Assembly: GCA_033977485.1 (NCBI GenBank)
Contig: CM066993.1
Location: forward strand, 66,628,864 to 66,692,863
Length of the DNA stretch: 64,000 nt
Source of the DNA: Hydrangea macrophylla
Taxonomy: Eukaryota > Streptophyta > Magnoliopsida > Cornales > Hydrangeaceae
Direction: 5' to 3'
Shown here piece after piece: positions 21,628-32,277 of the stretch; the stretch's first letter is position 1, and each line of letters starts with the position of its first letter. Position numbers and translations under genes: made by a program. Under the pieces are notes generated by a model. It was not told the DNA's origin and made no database searches. It worked only from the letters and a program-made list of their open reading frames with translations.

Positions 21628-23916
21628 TGTGCGCCCCGCCCCTCCACGAGTCCCGACGACGGAGTGTCAACTGGCGGAGGCACATTAATAATCAATAACA
21701 GTAGTAGTAATAAGCTTTGACACCATTCCGTAACTCCCCGAGTCCAAGACTCTGAGGGTTACCTGTAATAAACGTTTATCATTTGGAAAACATTTATAAA
21801 ATAGAAATCCGGTTTTCATTTAGAAATATCCTTTCTTGAAACAAAACATTTTCAGGATAAGCAGTGAAAAACAGAGTTAAGCCGTCATACTATTTAAAAG
21901 CGGGTGGACTAACATTTGTCCGAGTAAAACATAACATATTCTTTGAAATCAATTTTTATTACATCATTAAATGATAATACCCACACACGGGGTCTTCAAA
22001 CTATAGTGGAAGCATTGTCAAGTACTCTCGGTGCCTTGCCCTTATCTATATCACCTGAAAGAAAGGTTTTAATAGTCCATAAGCCAAAAAGGCTCGTATA
22101 GTCATATAACCGCACAATAACATCTGTTATATAACATGCGTGAGTGCAATGAATGCCAATGTTGATGCATGAAAACCATTTACATGCCTTTTCAAACACT
22201 CACCCTCAATCGTCAATATCATTACCCGGACCATGGGCTTCCCGTCCACGTAGGCCTAGCCTCAAGCGTGCAGGACTTTGGGCCTTACGAATTACACGAA
22301 GGCCTAGCCTTTACCATTACGCGGGTTTCTTGCATCACATCCCGCAATTCGAGTTCCTAGTGGTACCCATCTCACACGCCTACCCACAAATCTGGGATTT
22401 CTAACTTTTCAAAATAAAACCCCTCCTAGAGGGTTTTATGCATGGAAACCTCTAAGGTCTTCCCTTTTTAAAACCTGGAAGCCTCTAAGGTCTTCCCTTT
22501 TCAAAAATTGAAAGCCTCTAAGGTCTTTTATCCCAAAATCATTCTCGTGATTTTCGTGTTCATGCTCATGCTTATGAAATGATATGACATATGCAAACTC
22601 TAAGCATCCAGACATATTCAATATTTCATAAGACAGATTATTAAGGCATGCTATTAGTTCAAAGCAACACAATAGACATGCTGAAATTATTCAGGTAAAC
22701 ACATAAGGCATAGCAACTCAAGTAACCACTTAAGGCATAGCAGCTCAAGTAAACATGTAAGTACACTATTAACATGTTATACAACTTTATTGAGGGTTAT
22801 ACGGAACTACCGTTCACCGAGGATAGACTGAATAATTAATCAAAATAGAAACCGGAACTGCTCAATCTGTTACAAATCTCAATATACAACAAAACAGAAG
22901 ATTTCATCAAACTGCCTGAGGTCGCGCGCGCGGGCCGCTCGCGCGGAATGCGTTCAGTAAGGCCACGTGGCCATTTAAAAATAGTTTTCAAAAATTGCCT
23001 GGTCGGGCGCGCGAGTCGCGCGCGCGAGATGTCACAGAATCGTCTTCTTCCTCTTTTCTTCCCCTGTTTTGAAATCAAAGGCTAATTTTTTACCCATTTT
23101 GAAAACTTAATCAAAATAGACTTTCCCATATATGAATTTCTTCCTTTTTCCGCGTAGATTCCAAATATGGAATCGGATTTTTATGAATCAAACCACAGCT
23201 CTTGATTTTATTGAAAAACTGAATGACGACAAAACTTTAAATCGACCGTTCGTCGCAACCGTTGCGAATTAGCTATTGAAATTTGAAACACAACCTCGTG
23301 GGATCGAGACCTTTCATTTGATATAAAGAAATCAAGTTTCTATCACAGTTTTTCTACCCGATATTTTTGGACCCTTAACGATATATATGTAAATCTATAT
23401 ATATCTATCTATATACACAGTTTATAGTGAACTGAAATTACAAATTACAATTGTAAACTTACCCAATCCAAAATCCAAAGCTTGGATTGAAACTCCTTGA
23501 ATCTGTGTATAAGAATCTGTCTATTTATCTATGTGTGTGTATGAGATCATATGTGTGGTGTGTATGTAATAGTGTATGGTGTGTATGTAAATTGTGTGTA
23601 CTCGAGAGAGAGAGAGAGAGAGAGAGCTGTTAAGAGACAGAGAGTTTCTTGAGAGAATTTAGAGTTTGAGAGATTGAAAGGCTAGTATGTGTATATATAA
23701 CTATAAAGTGCTTGGGCACCAAGCATATAAACACATCTAGTACACACGCATACACTGTGCACTAAATTTTGCTTGGGCTCCAAGCTCAACAATTCCTGAG
23801 TGTGTTGAGCTCACGCGATGATACACACACAGGTACAAACTATACTTCCAACAAAAACCCAAAACTGGTATTATTCGATTAATAAAAATTAAGAAAATAA
23901 CATACGGGGTATTACA
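21628..23916 (-). repeat. 5' LTR of the reverse chromovirus
   Basis: The plus strand reads TGTGCGCCCC...GGGGTATTACA, 2,289 bp. It is a direct copy of 14247-16582 except around 22885-23030, where the GC-rich block and its left neighbour differ. It contains (GA)n at about 23604-23628. Confidence 0.92.
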
Positions 23917-24146
23917 CAGCTGTTCGGTTACATCCAAACCGACTTCGATGGATCCTGACCAGGCCAATTACTCCCTGACACATGGCAACACCAACGCCCG
24001 GGCTCCTCCCTGTACCGGTCGGTTATTCCACCGGGTGATCTGGAAGGTGGGCCCCATCCCGAGCAGCATTCCCGGAGGATATCCAGATGGTTTCCAAGGC
24101 GATACTGATTTTTTATCCTCACCCGATGAAGCATCTAGTCAGTTCC
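23917..24146 (+). other. Tat 3' region between the nested chromovirus and the purine tract
   Basis: A short GC-richer stretch that continues the Tat element after the insertion. An 80-codon plus-strand ORF from 23948 runs into the LTR and has no feature I recognise, so I do not call it a gene. In antisense terms it lies upstream of the antisense gene and may be its distal promoter region. Confidence 0.5.
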
Positions 24147-24162
24147 AAAAATGGGGGGCAGT
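24147..24162 (+). other. polypurine tract of the Tat element
   Basis: AAAAATGGGGGGCAGT ends directly at the 3' LTR start (TGATATG). Confidence 0.8.
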
Positions 24163-24773
24163 TGATATGTCCAAAATGATCCAGCCATGAAGTCGGTCTG
24201 CCAAGTCACCGAGAGGTGCTGGTTACTTCAGTAAAGGCGCCAATAACCAAGCAATCCCGAGGTGTTCGTCAGGACCGTGCGGTTCATACCAACAGGCCGG
24301 GCATGAAAGACCACGGCATCCCGTGAACCCGGCCTAACCAGTAGTTTCCTAAACCAGCTGCAAGACTACAAGAGGGAATGTGGTAGTTTCCTAAATCGCT
24401 TAGGAAACTCTCCCCAAATCATGCAAATCAATTGTAATCAGATTAGGCTTCCTAATCTAACTAACTTACCATGTATGGGTGGACTCTTGCACCTATAAAA
24501 GAGCCCACCGACCCTGCCTATAGGGATCCGAATAACTCTCTAGCTAACAAGCATAGAACAGGGAATTCACCATTGTACGCATATACCCGGCCGGTATTAC
24601 TGGTAGTGCCGCCCCTCTTTGTTGGCTCACCAGGCCCGCCGGTGATCTGCTAGAGAACGCGCCCAGACGCAACCATGGACGTAGGTCACCTAGTTAACGG
24701 GACCGAACCACATACAACTTGTTCTTGTCTTTTTCTCTCTCTAAATCCTTCTTACTAGTTTTTGGCATCATCA
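24163..24773 (+). repeat. 3' LTR of the Tat element
   Basis: 611 bp, TGATATG...ATCATCA, followed by the target duplication CAGGC at 24774-24778. Most of the roughly 24 differences from the 5' LTR are transitions. Confidence 0.93.
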
Positions 24774-25440
24774 CAGGCAAATGAAGATTGTCCAATTATA
24801 GTACGTTGTGCATTGGAGAAAATTAGGGGGAGGATGTTCGTCTTCCAGATTAAGCTAAATGATTTTAACATATTAAAAGGAAGTCAGAACTTCACTGTTC
24901 AGAAGGTGTACAATTGCAATTTTTTCCTCGAGAGTAATCATCACCTTCAAAGCATTCGAGACATTCCATGTTATTTTCGACTAAGAATTATTCTTCTTCA
25001 TTTTTTTTCGCTAAATTTTGTACACGCGCATTATATGATATCTCTAAGTTAATGTCACATTTAGGTGGAGGAAAAATCAACAATGCCTCCAAAAGAGTTA
25101 CAGATTGACTAAGTTGAAGAGTTTACTGTAAATAATGGAACACCATCAAGCGATAAATTGTCAAGAAGAGCACGTGAAGAAATAAAAATGAATACAATTA
25201 AAGACAATATCGCTCAAGATGAGCTTTTCGTTGAGGAATCACCAGGAAAAAGAATTTGCACAAGATAGTAAGATCTATTTCATATATGTTAATTTTAGCT
25301 TTACTTTATTCTACTGTCATGTAGTTTTTTTTTCCCGCATTCTACTGTCATATAGTAACTATGTCTATTTGTGTGTGTAGGATGATTTTTTATTCACTCA
25401 AGAAGATTATCAGGAACACATAATAGATGGAACAATTTAA
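24774..25440 (+). pseudogene. RPA1-like protein, decayed 3' part
   Basis: It continues 1-1299 after the Tat insertion. 24779-24905 encodes CPIIVRCALEKIRG and FVFQIKLNDFNILKGSQNF, which matches the last OB fold of RPA1-like proteins (F-x-IK, then G-x-x-x-F-T-V). About 25065-25268 encodes an acidic and basic tail (VEEKSTMPPKELQID, stop, VEEFTVNNG, ESPGKRICTR). 25381-25440 encodes DDFLFTQEDYQEHI and a stop, after an intron ending GTGTGTAG. The original gene had at least seven exons. In-frame stops confirm decay. Confidence 0.65.
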
Positions 25441-25924
25441 GTTTTCTGCTTTGATTGGTTGCTATATAATTATGTTTATGGATTAGAACAAAGAACTTTA
25501 ATGTTTTTAGTAGTTTGAATAAGTTGGAGTTTGCGAATTTTACATCCAACTGTTTGTGGAGGACTTGATCGAAATAAAGAATGTTTGGTTGTCTTATATT
25601 CCATTTCAGTTTCATGAAATATGGATTGCCTCATTTCATTTTCTTAATATCATATTGTATCAATTAGACCAATATGTACAAACAAGTTATTCGAATGATT
25701 CGAAAATTTTTAACCCCTTCATCCATCATCTTTAGAATTTAGTTTTACTCCTAACCTAAAAGCTAAATATTTAATTCATAATAAATGCCTCTACTGATTA
25801 AAATCAATAAAGAATTCTATAAGTAGAATTCGATTTATTAATTTGCAATATTTTGTTCTCCACGCTATTTGTATTATATCTGTACAATTATCACGTAAAC
25901 ATTCACCGTGTTTTTGTTTCTTGA

Positions 25925-25957
25925 ATATCCCTTACATTTGCACGGTCTCATATCTAA
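25925..25957 (+). mobile_element. worn Helitron 3' terminus
   Basis: TTGCACGGTCTCATATCTAAT closely resembles the intact Helitron end at 36355-36374 (TTGCACGGGGTCATAGCTAGT), with CTAA as the CTRR terminus followed by T. The hairpin arm on the left has mutated (CCCTTAC). It lies about 500 bp downstream of the RPA1-like remnant on the same strand, as in autonomous plant Helitrons. The 5' end is not in the window. Confidence 0.5.
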
Positions 25958-26599
25958 TCGAATATCTAATATATATATATATGCTAGAGAAATTTTTAAA
26001 ATTCTATTAATAAGTTCTAATTCATTTAAAATTAGAAATTCTTAACTTATCCACATGACATTTTTTTGTGAATTTCTACCTATACTCACAGATAATTTTT
26101 TAAAATTTTATACAATCCAAATTGTAAAAGCAATTCGTAGAATTTTAGTTACAAAAGTTATGTGATATCATAATGCTTATAATTAGAGAAAATAGTACAT
26201 ATATTCTAAATAGGAAACTAGCCATAAATCCCTCTCTACCAAAGATTTTTTAATTAGACCCAACTTAAAAAAGATGTTGGCAATAGGTCCAAAAATAGTG
26301 AAATCCCTAAATTGAGGTAAATAATTTTACCTTTTTACCCACAAGTGTCATGTACAGAATTATATTCAGATATATATATATATATATATTCGGTTATTTA
26401 TACAACTAGGATATTATTGTGATTTCAGTTATGCACATCCCTATAATTGTGGAGTTATTTTTGGAACAATTAATTAGCATGTGTGTAGGTTTATATGGTG
26501 GATTGAGAGTTCAAATTGCAGTGTATTATTTTGTATTTCGTGTGCAGCCATTCTATCCACATTCATCCATTTGTCCATTCATAAGAGTAACTTCATCTT
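25958..26599. other. AT-rich stretch without recognisable gene
   Basis: Mostly AT-rich with a (TA)n tract at about 26370-26392. Short ORFs here show no conserved feature, and I see no transposon ends. Confidence 0.6.
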
Positions 26600-27130
26600 C
26601 TCCAGTCATCTCTATTACTTCATCTAGTGTGAAATTTAACACTATTACAAGTTAAGTTTCGATTTCACCTAGTGTGAAATTTAACACTTTGACAAGTTTA
26701 CTTCATTTAGTGTTAAATTTGACATTGCCATACTAGACATACATTTAACACTGTCTTTATCACAAATTGTTTGCACATTCATTTTACACTGAGTGCAATA
26801 TTTCATTGATATCACAATTTTTACTTCATATTTTAGAATAACTAAATCTCATGATTATATGTTAGTACGTCATAATCTGTTTCAAATTGCAGACGTCTCT
26901 TGTAGCTTGATAACCCATCATTCTATGTCCTTTGAAGCTTGAAACTCATCATTCTATGAAATTTATCCATAGTGTGAAATTTAACACTATTACTAGTTTA
27001 AGTATTACAGTGTTAAATGTAACACTATTACAGTGTAAAATTTAACACTATTTTTTAAGGCAAAAGAACATTAGTGTTAAATTTCACTCTAAATAAGAAG
27101 GTAAGTGTGAAGTTTTATACTAAAAAAATT
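26600..27130. repeat. array of palindromic AGTGTGAAATTTAACACT units
   Basis: At least seven imperfect copies of AGTGTRAAATTTAACACT, a near-palindrome, often followed by ATTACAAGTT, at irregular spacing of 20-90 bp. Copies occur in both orientations because of the symmetry. It does not encode a protein and shows no terminal inverted repeat for the whole block. Confidence 0.75.
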
Positions 27131-27314
27131 TCACTTGTTAAATGTATCACCCTCAAACTGATAGCACACAGTTCCCCAAATCTTAGTATACAAATTACAC
27201 ACAGTCTTGATGTGCAAAAAAAAAAAAAGAGGGTTAAATTATGTACAATCCGGTGAAAATTAATTTAACAAAAGCAGACCCAAACAACTTCACAAAAGCA
27301 GACCCAAACAACCC

Positions 27315-27316
<2 letters not shown>

Positions 27317-27357
<41 letters not shown>
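27317..27357. repeat. (GA)n microsatellite
   Basis: About twenty GA units, preceded by a duplicated AAAGCAGACCCAAACAAC and a poly-A run at about 27217-27229. Confidence 0.9.
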
Positions 27358-27361
<4 letters not shown>

Positions 27362-27544
27362 AAACCAAACACAGGGAGTTCAAGAGGGCAGAGCTTATTT
27401 TCATTCATTCTTCAAACTCAATCTTCCATTCAAAAAAGCCAAAAGAATCCAAAAATGAAAAATGGGTCCAAATCATCAATCTCAAGAAAACTAGAAACCA
27501 AAACCCAACTTGCGCCTGTCATGGAAGAAAAAATGTGCAAACGT

Positions 27545-28063
27545 TTAATAATTGCTAGAATATAATGAAAATAATGAATGTGTACTTATATCTATATATA
27601 CATAGATATATATGGTCATATATATATAGGAAGCTAGAAATTGTGTTTGCTTCACCACCAATCTGTCAAGTGTACACCCATGGATACTAGTAAGAACCGC
27701 CGGTACTACTTCGATCGGACAACTATGAGTCATTGGATCAGAGCTATTGAACAACCGGCAATGATCATCACAGCCGGAGAACGTATCCGAAGAGAATGAA
27801 TGATGGTCAACAGCATAGAATGATGACTTCTAGAAATGATGAAAGATTGATGTTTCTCACCTTTTCTAGCCATATTGGTATGCAATGGAGTCGGAATCCC
27901 TGACAAACAGTGTGAGTTTGAGGTTGTGGAAGCATACCATGATCAACAAATATTCTGAGATATGATATCCGTGCTTGATAATGGTGGTTCACCACAAATC
28001 TGTTGAGGTTTTCCAATTTGAAAACCCTTAAAATTTGGCCTGTTTTGGGGGATTGGATGTTAC
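27545..28063 (-). CDS. possible two-exon hypothetical gene
   Basis: The minus strand is open from about 28063 (after a TTTTAG acceptor-like site) to a donor-like AAAAG|GTGAGA at 27856, encoding ...NHHYQARISYLRIF and CQGFRLHCIPIWLEK. After an acceptor-like TTTCTAG at about 27832 the same phase stays open (KSSFYAVDHHSFSSDTF ... VVPAVLTSIHGC) until about 27545, where it becomes AT-rich low complexity. The opposite strand also has a short ORF at about 27679-27800 (start MDTSKNRRYYFDR). Base composition is less AT-rich than its surroundings. I recognise neither protein. It may be a captured gene fragment or chance. Confidence 0.25.
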
Positions 28064-28877
28064 GCTAAAATCAAGGGAGTGGGTTTAATTAATGGGTTTG
28101 AAAGTGGAGAGATATTTTCCTGTGTGCAAAGGGTATAATGGGGCAAAAATATTAGTGTGGACCTCAAGCTAAAATCTTTGTTGGGCTGGGCCAATTGCAA
28201 CAACCTTACACTAGAATGGATATTATATTAATTAACCCTATTCTAAACACCTACCATGATTTTTTGCCAAACTATTATAGTATATATGCCTAATCACAAA
28301 ATATCTACACAAAAAATTAATAAAAAAAAAACAAAAAAAAAAAAACAAATACATCTATATATAATTAATCAACAAAAAGAGTTAAAAATAGACCAAAATA
28401 ATATTTCTGCAACCATCCTACTATGGCACCATAAACTCTAATTTCTCCTCAAGTTCACAATTCATAATCTAAAATTATTCATCCATTCTGTTGGGCTATC
28501 ATCTCGCTGTTGGTACACACAAAATTGTTCTACAAACCTTCAACACCATTGTTCTGCATTTTTTTAATCCCCCAGAGTGTATGTTTGGTCTTCATGCTCT
28601 GATATCTGTTGAATAACTATTTATTTGTTGTAACACACTTTTCCCCCATTGCATAACTGTTGATTTGGGGTGTTGTTAAAAACAACTTTTTCATCCATGT
28701 GATATATTTTTAACTTTCTAACTATTAGTCTTATTGTTGTCTGTTTTGCAGCCTCTCAATTGACAGAAAGTCAAAACTTGTAATAGAGACACGAGTTGAT
28801 TTCCTTCCACAGGTTCTCTTAATCAACATGTTTTCTTAATGAGTTTTCATTCTTATTCAATTGGTTATTATTTATTA
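28064..28877. other. intergenic, one possible exon remnant
   Basis: AT-rich. 28752-28811 lies between an acceptor-like TTTTGCAG and a donor-like CACAG|GTTC and reads LSIDRKSKLVIETRVDFLP on the plus strand. It may belong with the open stretch at 30576-30720. Otherwise nothing is recognised. Confidence 0.35.
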
Positions 28878-28897
28878 TATTGTCATTCAAGGATAAT

Positions 28898-30555
28898 AAA
28901 AAGTGATGACTCTAGGGTATTAGTGAATGACGAAGAGATTAAGGAAAGGTGGAAGAGATATTTTGAGAAGTTGCTGAATGAAAAACATATGGATAACACA
29001 ATGGAAGAAGAAACTGGAAGTTACGATGAAACTAGAGAATACAGATTCTATCGGAGAATAAGGAAGTTTGAGGTGGAATTTGCTTTGAAGAAGATGAAAC
29101 CCAACAAGGCCTTAGGACCAGATGGGATCCCCATTGAGGTTTGGAAATGCTTGGGAGATGTGGGGGCATCTTGGCTTATAAAAGTTTTTAATAGGATTTT
29201 AATGACTAGAAAAATGCCTAATGAGTGGAGGAAGAGCATCCTAGTGCCTATATATAAGAGTAAGGAGATGTACAACAATGCAACAACTATAGAGGTATTA
29301 AGTTGATAAGCCATACTATGAAGCTATGGGAGAGAGTGATGGAGCATCGCTTAAGAGGCGCAACATCAGTGTCAGAAAATCAGTTTGGATTTATGCCTGG
29401 GAGATCAACTATGGAAGCAATTTATTTACTTAGAAGACTAATGGAAAAGTATAGAGATAAGAAAAAAGATCTACATATGATTTTTATTGATTTAGAGAAA
29501 GCTTATGATAGAGTGCCTAGAGATTTAATTTGGTGGGTGCTAGAGAAGAAAGGAGTGACCAAGGGTTATATTGACGTGGTGAAGGATATGTATGATGAAG
29601 CGGTTACTACAATTAGATCACCAGCCGGAGAAACTAGCGAATTCTCAATTACCGTAGGCCTGCACCAAGGGTCGGCCTTGAGCCCTTATTTGTTCGTCGT
29701 AATTATGGATGAATTGACTAGACACATTCAAGATGAGTTCCCATGGTGTATGTTGTTCGCAGATGATATTGTCTTGGTTGATGAGACTAAAAGGGGACTC
29801 AACACTAAACTAGAAGCTTGGAGAGAAGCACTGGAGACTAAGGGGCTAAAGATAAGTAGGACGAAAACAGAATACATGGAATGTACTTTTAGCAATAGTG
29901 GAAGTAGAGACAACGAAGCAGTGAAGATCAAAGATCAAGAGATCCCAAAGAGGGAACACTTTCGCTATCTAGGTTCAATGATCAGCAGAGACGGAGAGAT
30001 TGGTGATGACTTGATCCATAGAATTAAAGTGGGCTGGCTTAAGTGGAGGAGTGCTTCTGGAGTATTATGTGACCGGAGAATACCAGCAAAATTGAAAGGA
30101 AAATTTTATAGGCCAGCTATGCTCTATGAGACAGTGTTGGGCAACTAAGAAACAACACATTAGCAAAGTGAGTGTAGCGGAGATGAGGATGCTAAGATGG
30201 ATGTGTGGTAAGACTAGGAAAGATAGAATTAGAAATGAGTACATCCGAGAGACTGTAGGAGTGACACATATTGAGGATAAGTTGAGGGAGAATAGACTTA
30301 GATGGTTCGTCCATGTGCAACGAAGACCTGTAGATGCACCTGTGCGAAAGAGTGATAAGATCGTAGTGCCTGGAGTGGTTAGAGGAAAAGGCAGACCTAG
30401 ACTGACTTGGGAATATGTAGTGCAACAAGATATGAATATATATAATTTAAATGAGCATATAGCTCTTGATCGTGCAGAATGGAGAAAAAGGATTCATACA
30501 GCCGACCCCAATTGATTGGGACACAAGGCTTGGTTTGGTTTGGTTTGGTTTGGTT
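28898..30555 (+). mobile_element. 5'-truncated RTE-type LINE, copy 1
   Basis: Target duplications of about 20 bp (TATTGTCATTC.AGGATAAT, one mismatch) lie at 28878-28897 and 30556-30575. The body starts in mid-ORF2 and encodes RT: KPNKALGPDGIPIEVWK, FGFMPGRSTMEAIYLLRRL, MIFIDLEKAYDRVPRDLIWW, GLHQGSALSPYLF and MLFADDIVLV, so the catalytic DD is kept. The tail reads EHIALDRAEWRKRIHTADPN. The frame shifts at about 29290 and at about 30110, the second near a 12-bp deletion also seen by comparison with copy 2. The 3' end is a short tandem repeat of TTGGT, typical of RTE. The endonuclease part is missing. Confidence 0.9.
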
Positions 30556-30575
30556 TATTGTCATTCGAGGATAAT

Positions 30576-30722
30576 GCAGGCAAGTTATAAGATGGATACA
30601 AAAAGAACAAATCTACAACTGCTTGTCATAGCTAATAATTGGGGTGAATCTGTAAAAATGAACGGGACCATACTAGGAAACTTAATTCTGAAGGGATGGA
30701 AGAAGAAAAGTGATGAACAGTA
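30576..30722 (+). other. possible exon remnant downstream of the LINE
   Basis: Directly after the LINE target duplication, GCAG is followed by an open stretch (SYKMDTKRTNLQLLVIANNWG ending KGWKKKSDEQ) up to AGTAAG-type sequence. Similar short coding-like pieces follow at about 30923-30980 and 31285-31330 (GTAIKKLLKYLIHES). They could be exons of a decayed gene that the LINE entered. I do not recognise the protein. Confidence 0.25.
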
Positions 30723-30734
30723 AGTTATAAGAAG

Positions 30735-30805
30735 ATTTTGTTTTGTTTTGTTTTGTTTTGTTTTGTTTTGTTTGTTTGTTTTTGTTGTTGTTGTTGTTGT
30801 TGTTG

Positions 30806-30865
<60 letters not shown>
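30735..30865. repeat. compound microsatellite
   Basis: (TTTTG)n at about 30738-30772, (TTG)n at about 30780-30808 and (TG)n at about 30808-30864 follow one another. Any ORF here is a translation of the repeat. Confidence 0.95.
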
Positions 30866-30869
<4 letters not shown>

Positions 30870-31757
30870 ACATTTATAACAAAATATTAATCTTAATTTA
30901 TGACCCATTTTTTCAATTATAGTAGGCGGATACAGAAGTATCTGCAAAACGATTTTAAAAACTTAAGCACTTCCAGAATGAAAATAATATACTTTTGTGT
31001 GCAGTCTACATGGTCAGTAAGGATTAACTATGTCTACAATTCTAATTTTTTAACAATATTATTTTGTCTGATTGAATTTATGACTTTTAGGCAAAAAAAA
31101 ATGATCGTAAAAGCAAGAAAAAGATACATATGGTATGATTTCTTTGGTAAAAACCACGAACACATATATTGATACACACAAATGTGCATATATATATATA
31201 TATATATGTGTGTGTAAGTACATATTTATTTTATATTTTAACTATTATATCAACAAATTAAACTGTAGCGGTTGATAGTTTTACAGGCACTGCAATCAAA
31301 AAATTGTTAAAATATTTAATTCACGAATCCAGGTAAGGCTAACTTGTTTTTAATAATGCCTGAATAAGCAACATCAATACATAATTATATATTGATATGT
31401 TTTTACAAGAATCTACAAATAATTGGGATCGAGGAGTTGTATTAAATGAACTACGTTAATTCAAGGTGAATAAAAAAGATATCTAAATTAAATTACACGT
31501 TCTTAAATATATGTAATTTCCTTTCTATGTTTCTAAATGTAAGTTTTGTTCCAATTGCAAGCAAAAAGAAGACTTGATAGACTATGGCATATAACAAACA
31601 TCTGCAATTAGATTTTTTTATGTTCCTCTCAATTAGTTTTATTTGGTTCTACTTACCATTAAATTTATATTATACATTTTTGTACTCTATATAATTATCA
31701 TTTAACCCTTGAATTTCTGTTGATAAATTCCCTGTGGAATGGCACGGGCTCATAACT
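30866..31757. other. AT-rich intergenic stretch
   Basis: Apart from the small exon-like pieces mentioned under 30576-30722 and a (TA)n tract at about 31190-31207, I see nothing that can be named. Confidence 0.5.
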
Positions 31758-32277
31758 AGCCGGAGAATACCAGCAAAATTGAAAGGAAAATTTTATAGGA
31801 CAGCTATTAGGCCAGCTATGCTCTACGGGACAGAGTGTTGGGCAACTAAGAAACAACACATTAGCAAAGTGAGTGTAGCGGAGATGAGGATGCTAAGATG
31901 GATGTGTGGTATGACTAGGAAAGATAGAATTAGAAATGAGTACATCCGAGAGACTGTAGGAGTGACACATATTGAGGATAAGTTGAGGGAGAATAGACTT
32001 AGATGGTTCGGCCATGTGCAACGAAAACCTGTAGATGCACCTGTGCGAAAGAGTGATAAGATCGTAGTGCCTGAAATGGTTAGAGGGAGAGGCAGACCTA
32101 GACTGACTTGGGAATATGTAGTGCAAGATATGAATATATATATATATATATATAATTTAAATGAGCATATAGCTCTTGATCGTGCAGAATGGAGAAAAAG
32201 GATTCATACAGCCGACCCCAATTGATTGGGACACAAGGATTGGTTTGGTTTGGTTTGGTTTGGATTGGTTTATTGAC
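31758..32277 (+). mobile_element. 5'-truncated RTE-type LINE, copy 2
   Basis: It covers only the last 0.5 kb of the LINE and is nearly identical to 30070-30555: SRRIPAKLKGKFYR, ECWATKKQHISKV and MLRWMCGMTRKDRIRNEYIR are open to the end (stop at 32223). It keeps the 12 bases missing in copy 1 (TAIRPAMLYG) and has a longer (TA)n at 32134-32153. The tail is TTGGT repeats. I could not find a convincing target duplication. High identity suggests both inserted recently from similar sources. Confidence 0.88.

Larger units (their letters stand above)
14247..23916 (-). mobile_element. chromovirus (Tekay/Del-like Ty3/gypsy) nested in the Tat element, reverse orientation
   Basis: On the minus strand the 5' LTR is 23916-21628 (TGTAATACCCC...GCGCACA), followed by an initiator-Met primer site, gag with a Gly/Arg-rich N-terminus, zinc knuckle, protease, RT, RNase H, integrase, chromodomain, a purine tract and the 3' LTR 16582-14247. 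LTRs are 2,289 and 2,336 bp. Apart from one GC-rich segment they are very similar. The target duplication is poor: CAGT at 14243-14246 versus CAGC at 23917-23920. One frame covers gag-C to integrase but has about six stops, and gag has a frameshift near 20625, so it is non-autonomous. The C-terminal chromodomain and long LTRs support the Tekay/Del clade. Confidence 0.93.
1300..24773 (+). mobile_element. Tat-lineage Ty3/gypsy LTR retrotransposon with two nested insertions
   Basis: Two 611-bp direct LTRs bound it (1300-1910 and 24163-24773), both TGATATG...ATCATCA. The 5-bp target duplication CAGGC lies at 1295-1299 and 24774-24778. A primer site follows the left LTR and a purine tract precedes the right one. 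Plus-strand gag, protease, RT, a second RNase H and integrase follow in Ty3/gypsy order, then a long 3' region with an antisense gene, a layout known from the Tat lineage. By eye the LTRs differ at about 24 of 611 positions. Without the nested solo LTR (7127-10021) and chromovirus (14247-23916) the element is about 10.9 kb. The coding part carries roughly a dozen stops and frameshifts, so it is non-autonomous. It is visibly more GC-rich than its flanks. Confidence 0.93.

Noticed and set aside
24471..24653. A 60-codon ORF starting MYGWTLAPIKEP, present twice
   Set aside because: It lies in the Tat LTR across the TATA box (also at 1608-1790), so it is not a gene.
30526..30556. TTGGTTTGG-type run as telomere-like repeat
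   Set aside because: It is the 3' tail of the RTE LINE; copy 2 has the same tail at 32240-32275.
30585..30947. Minus-strand ORF rich in His-Thr and Asn-Lys runs
   Set aside because: It reads through (TG)n and (TTTTG)n microsatellites.
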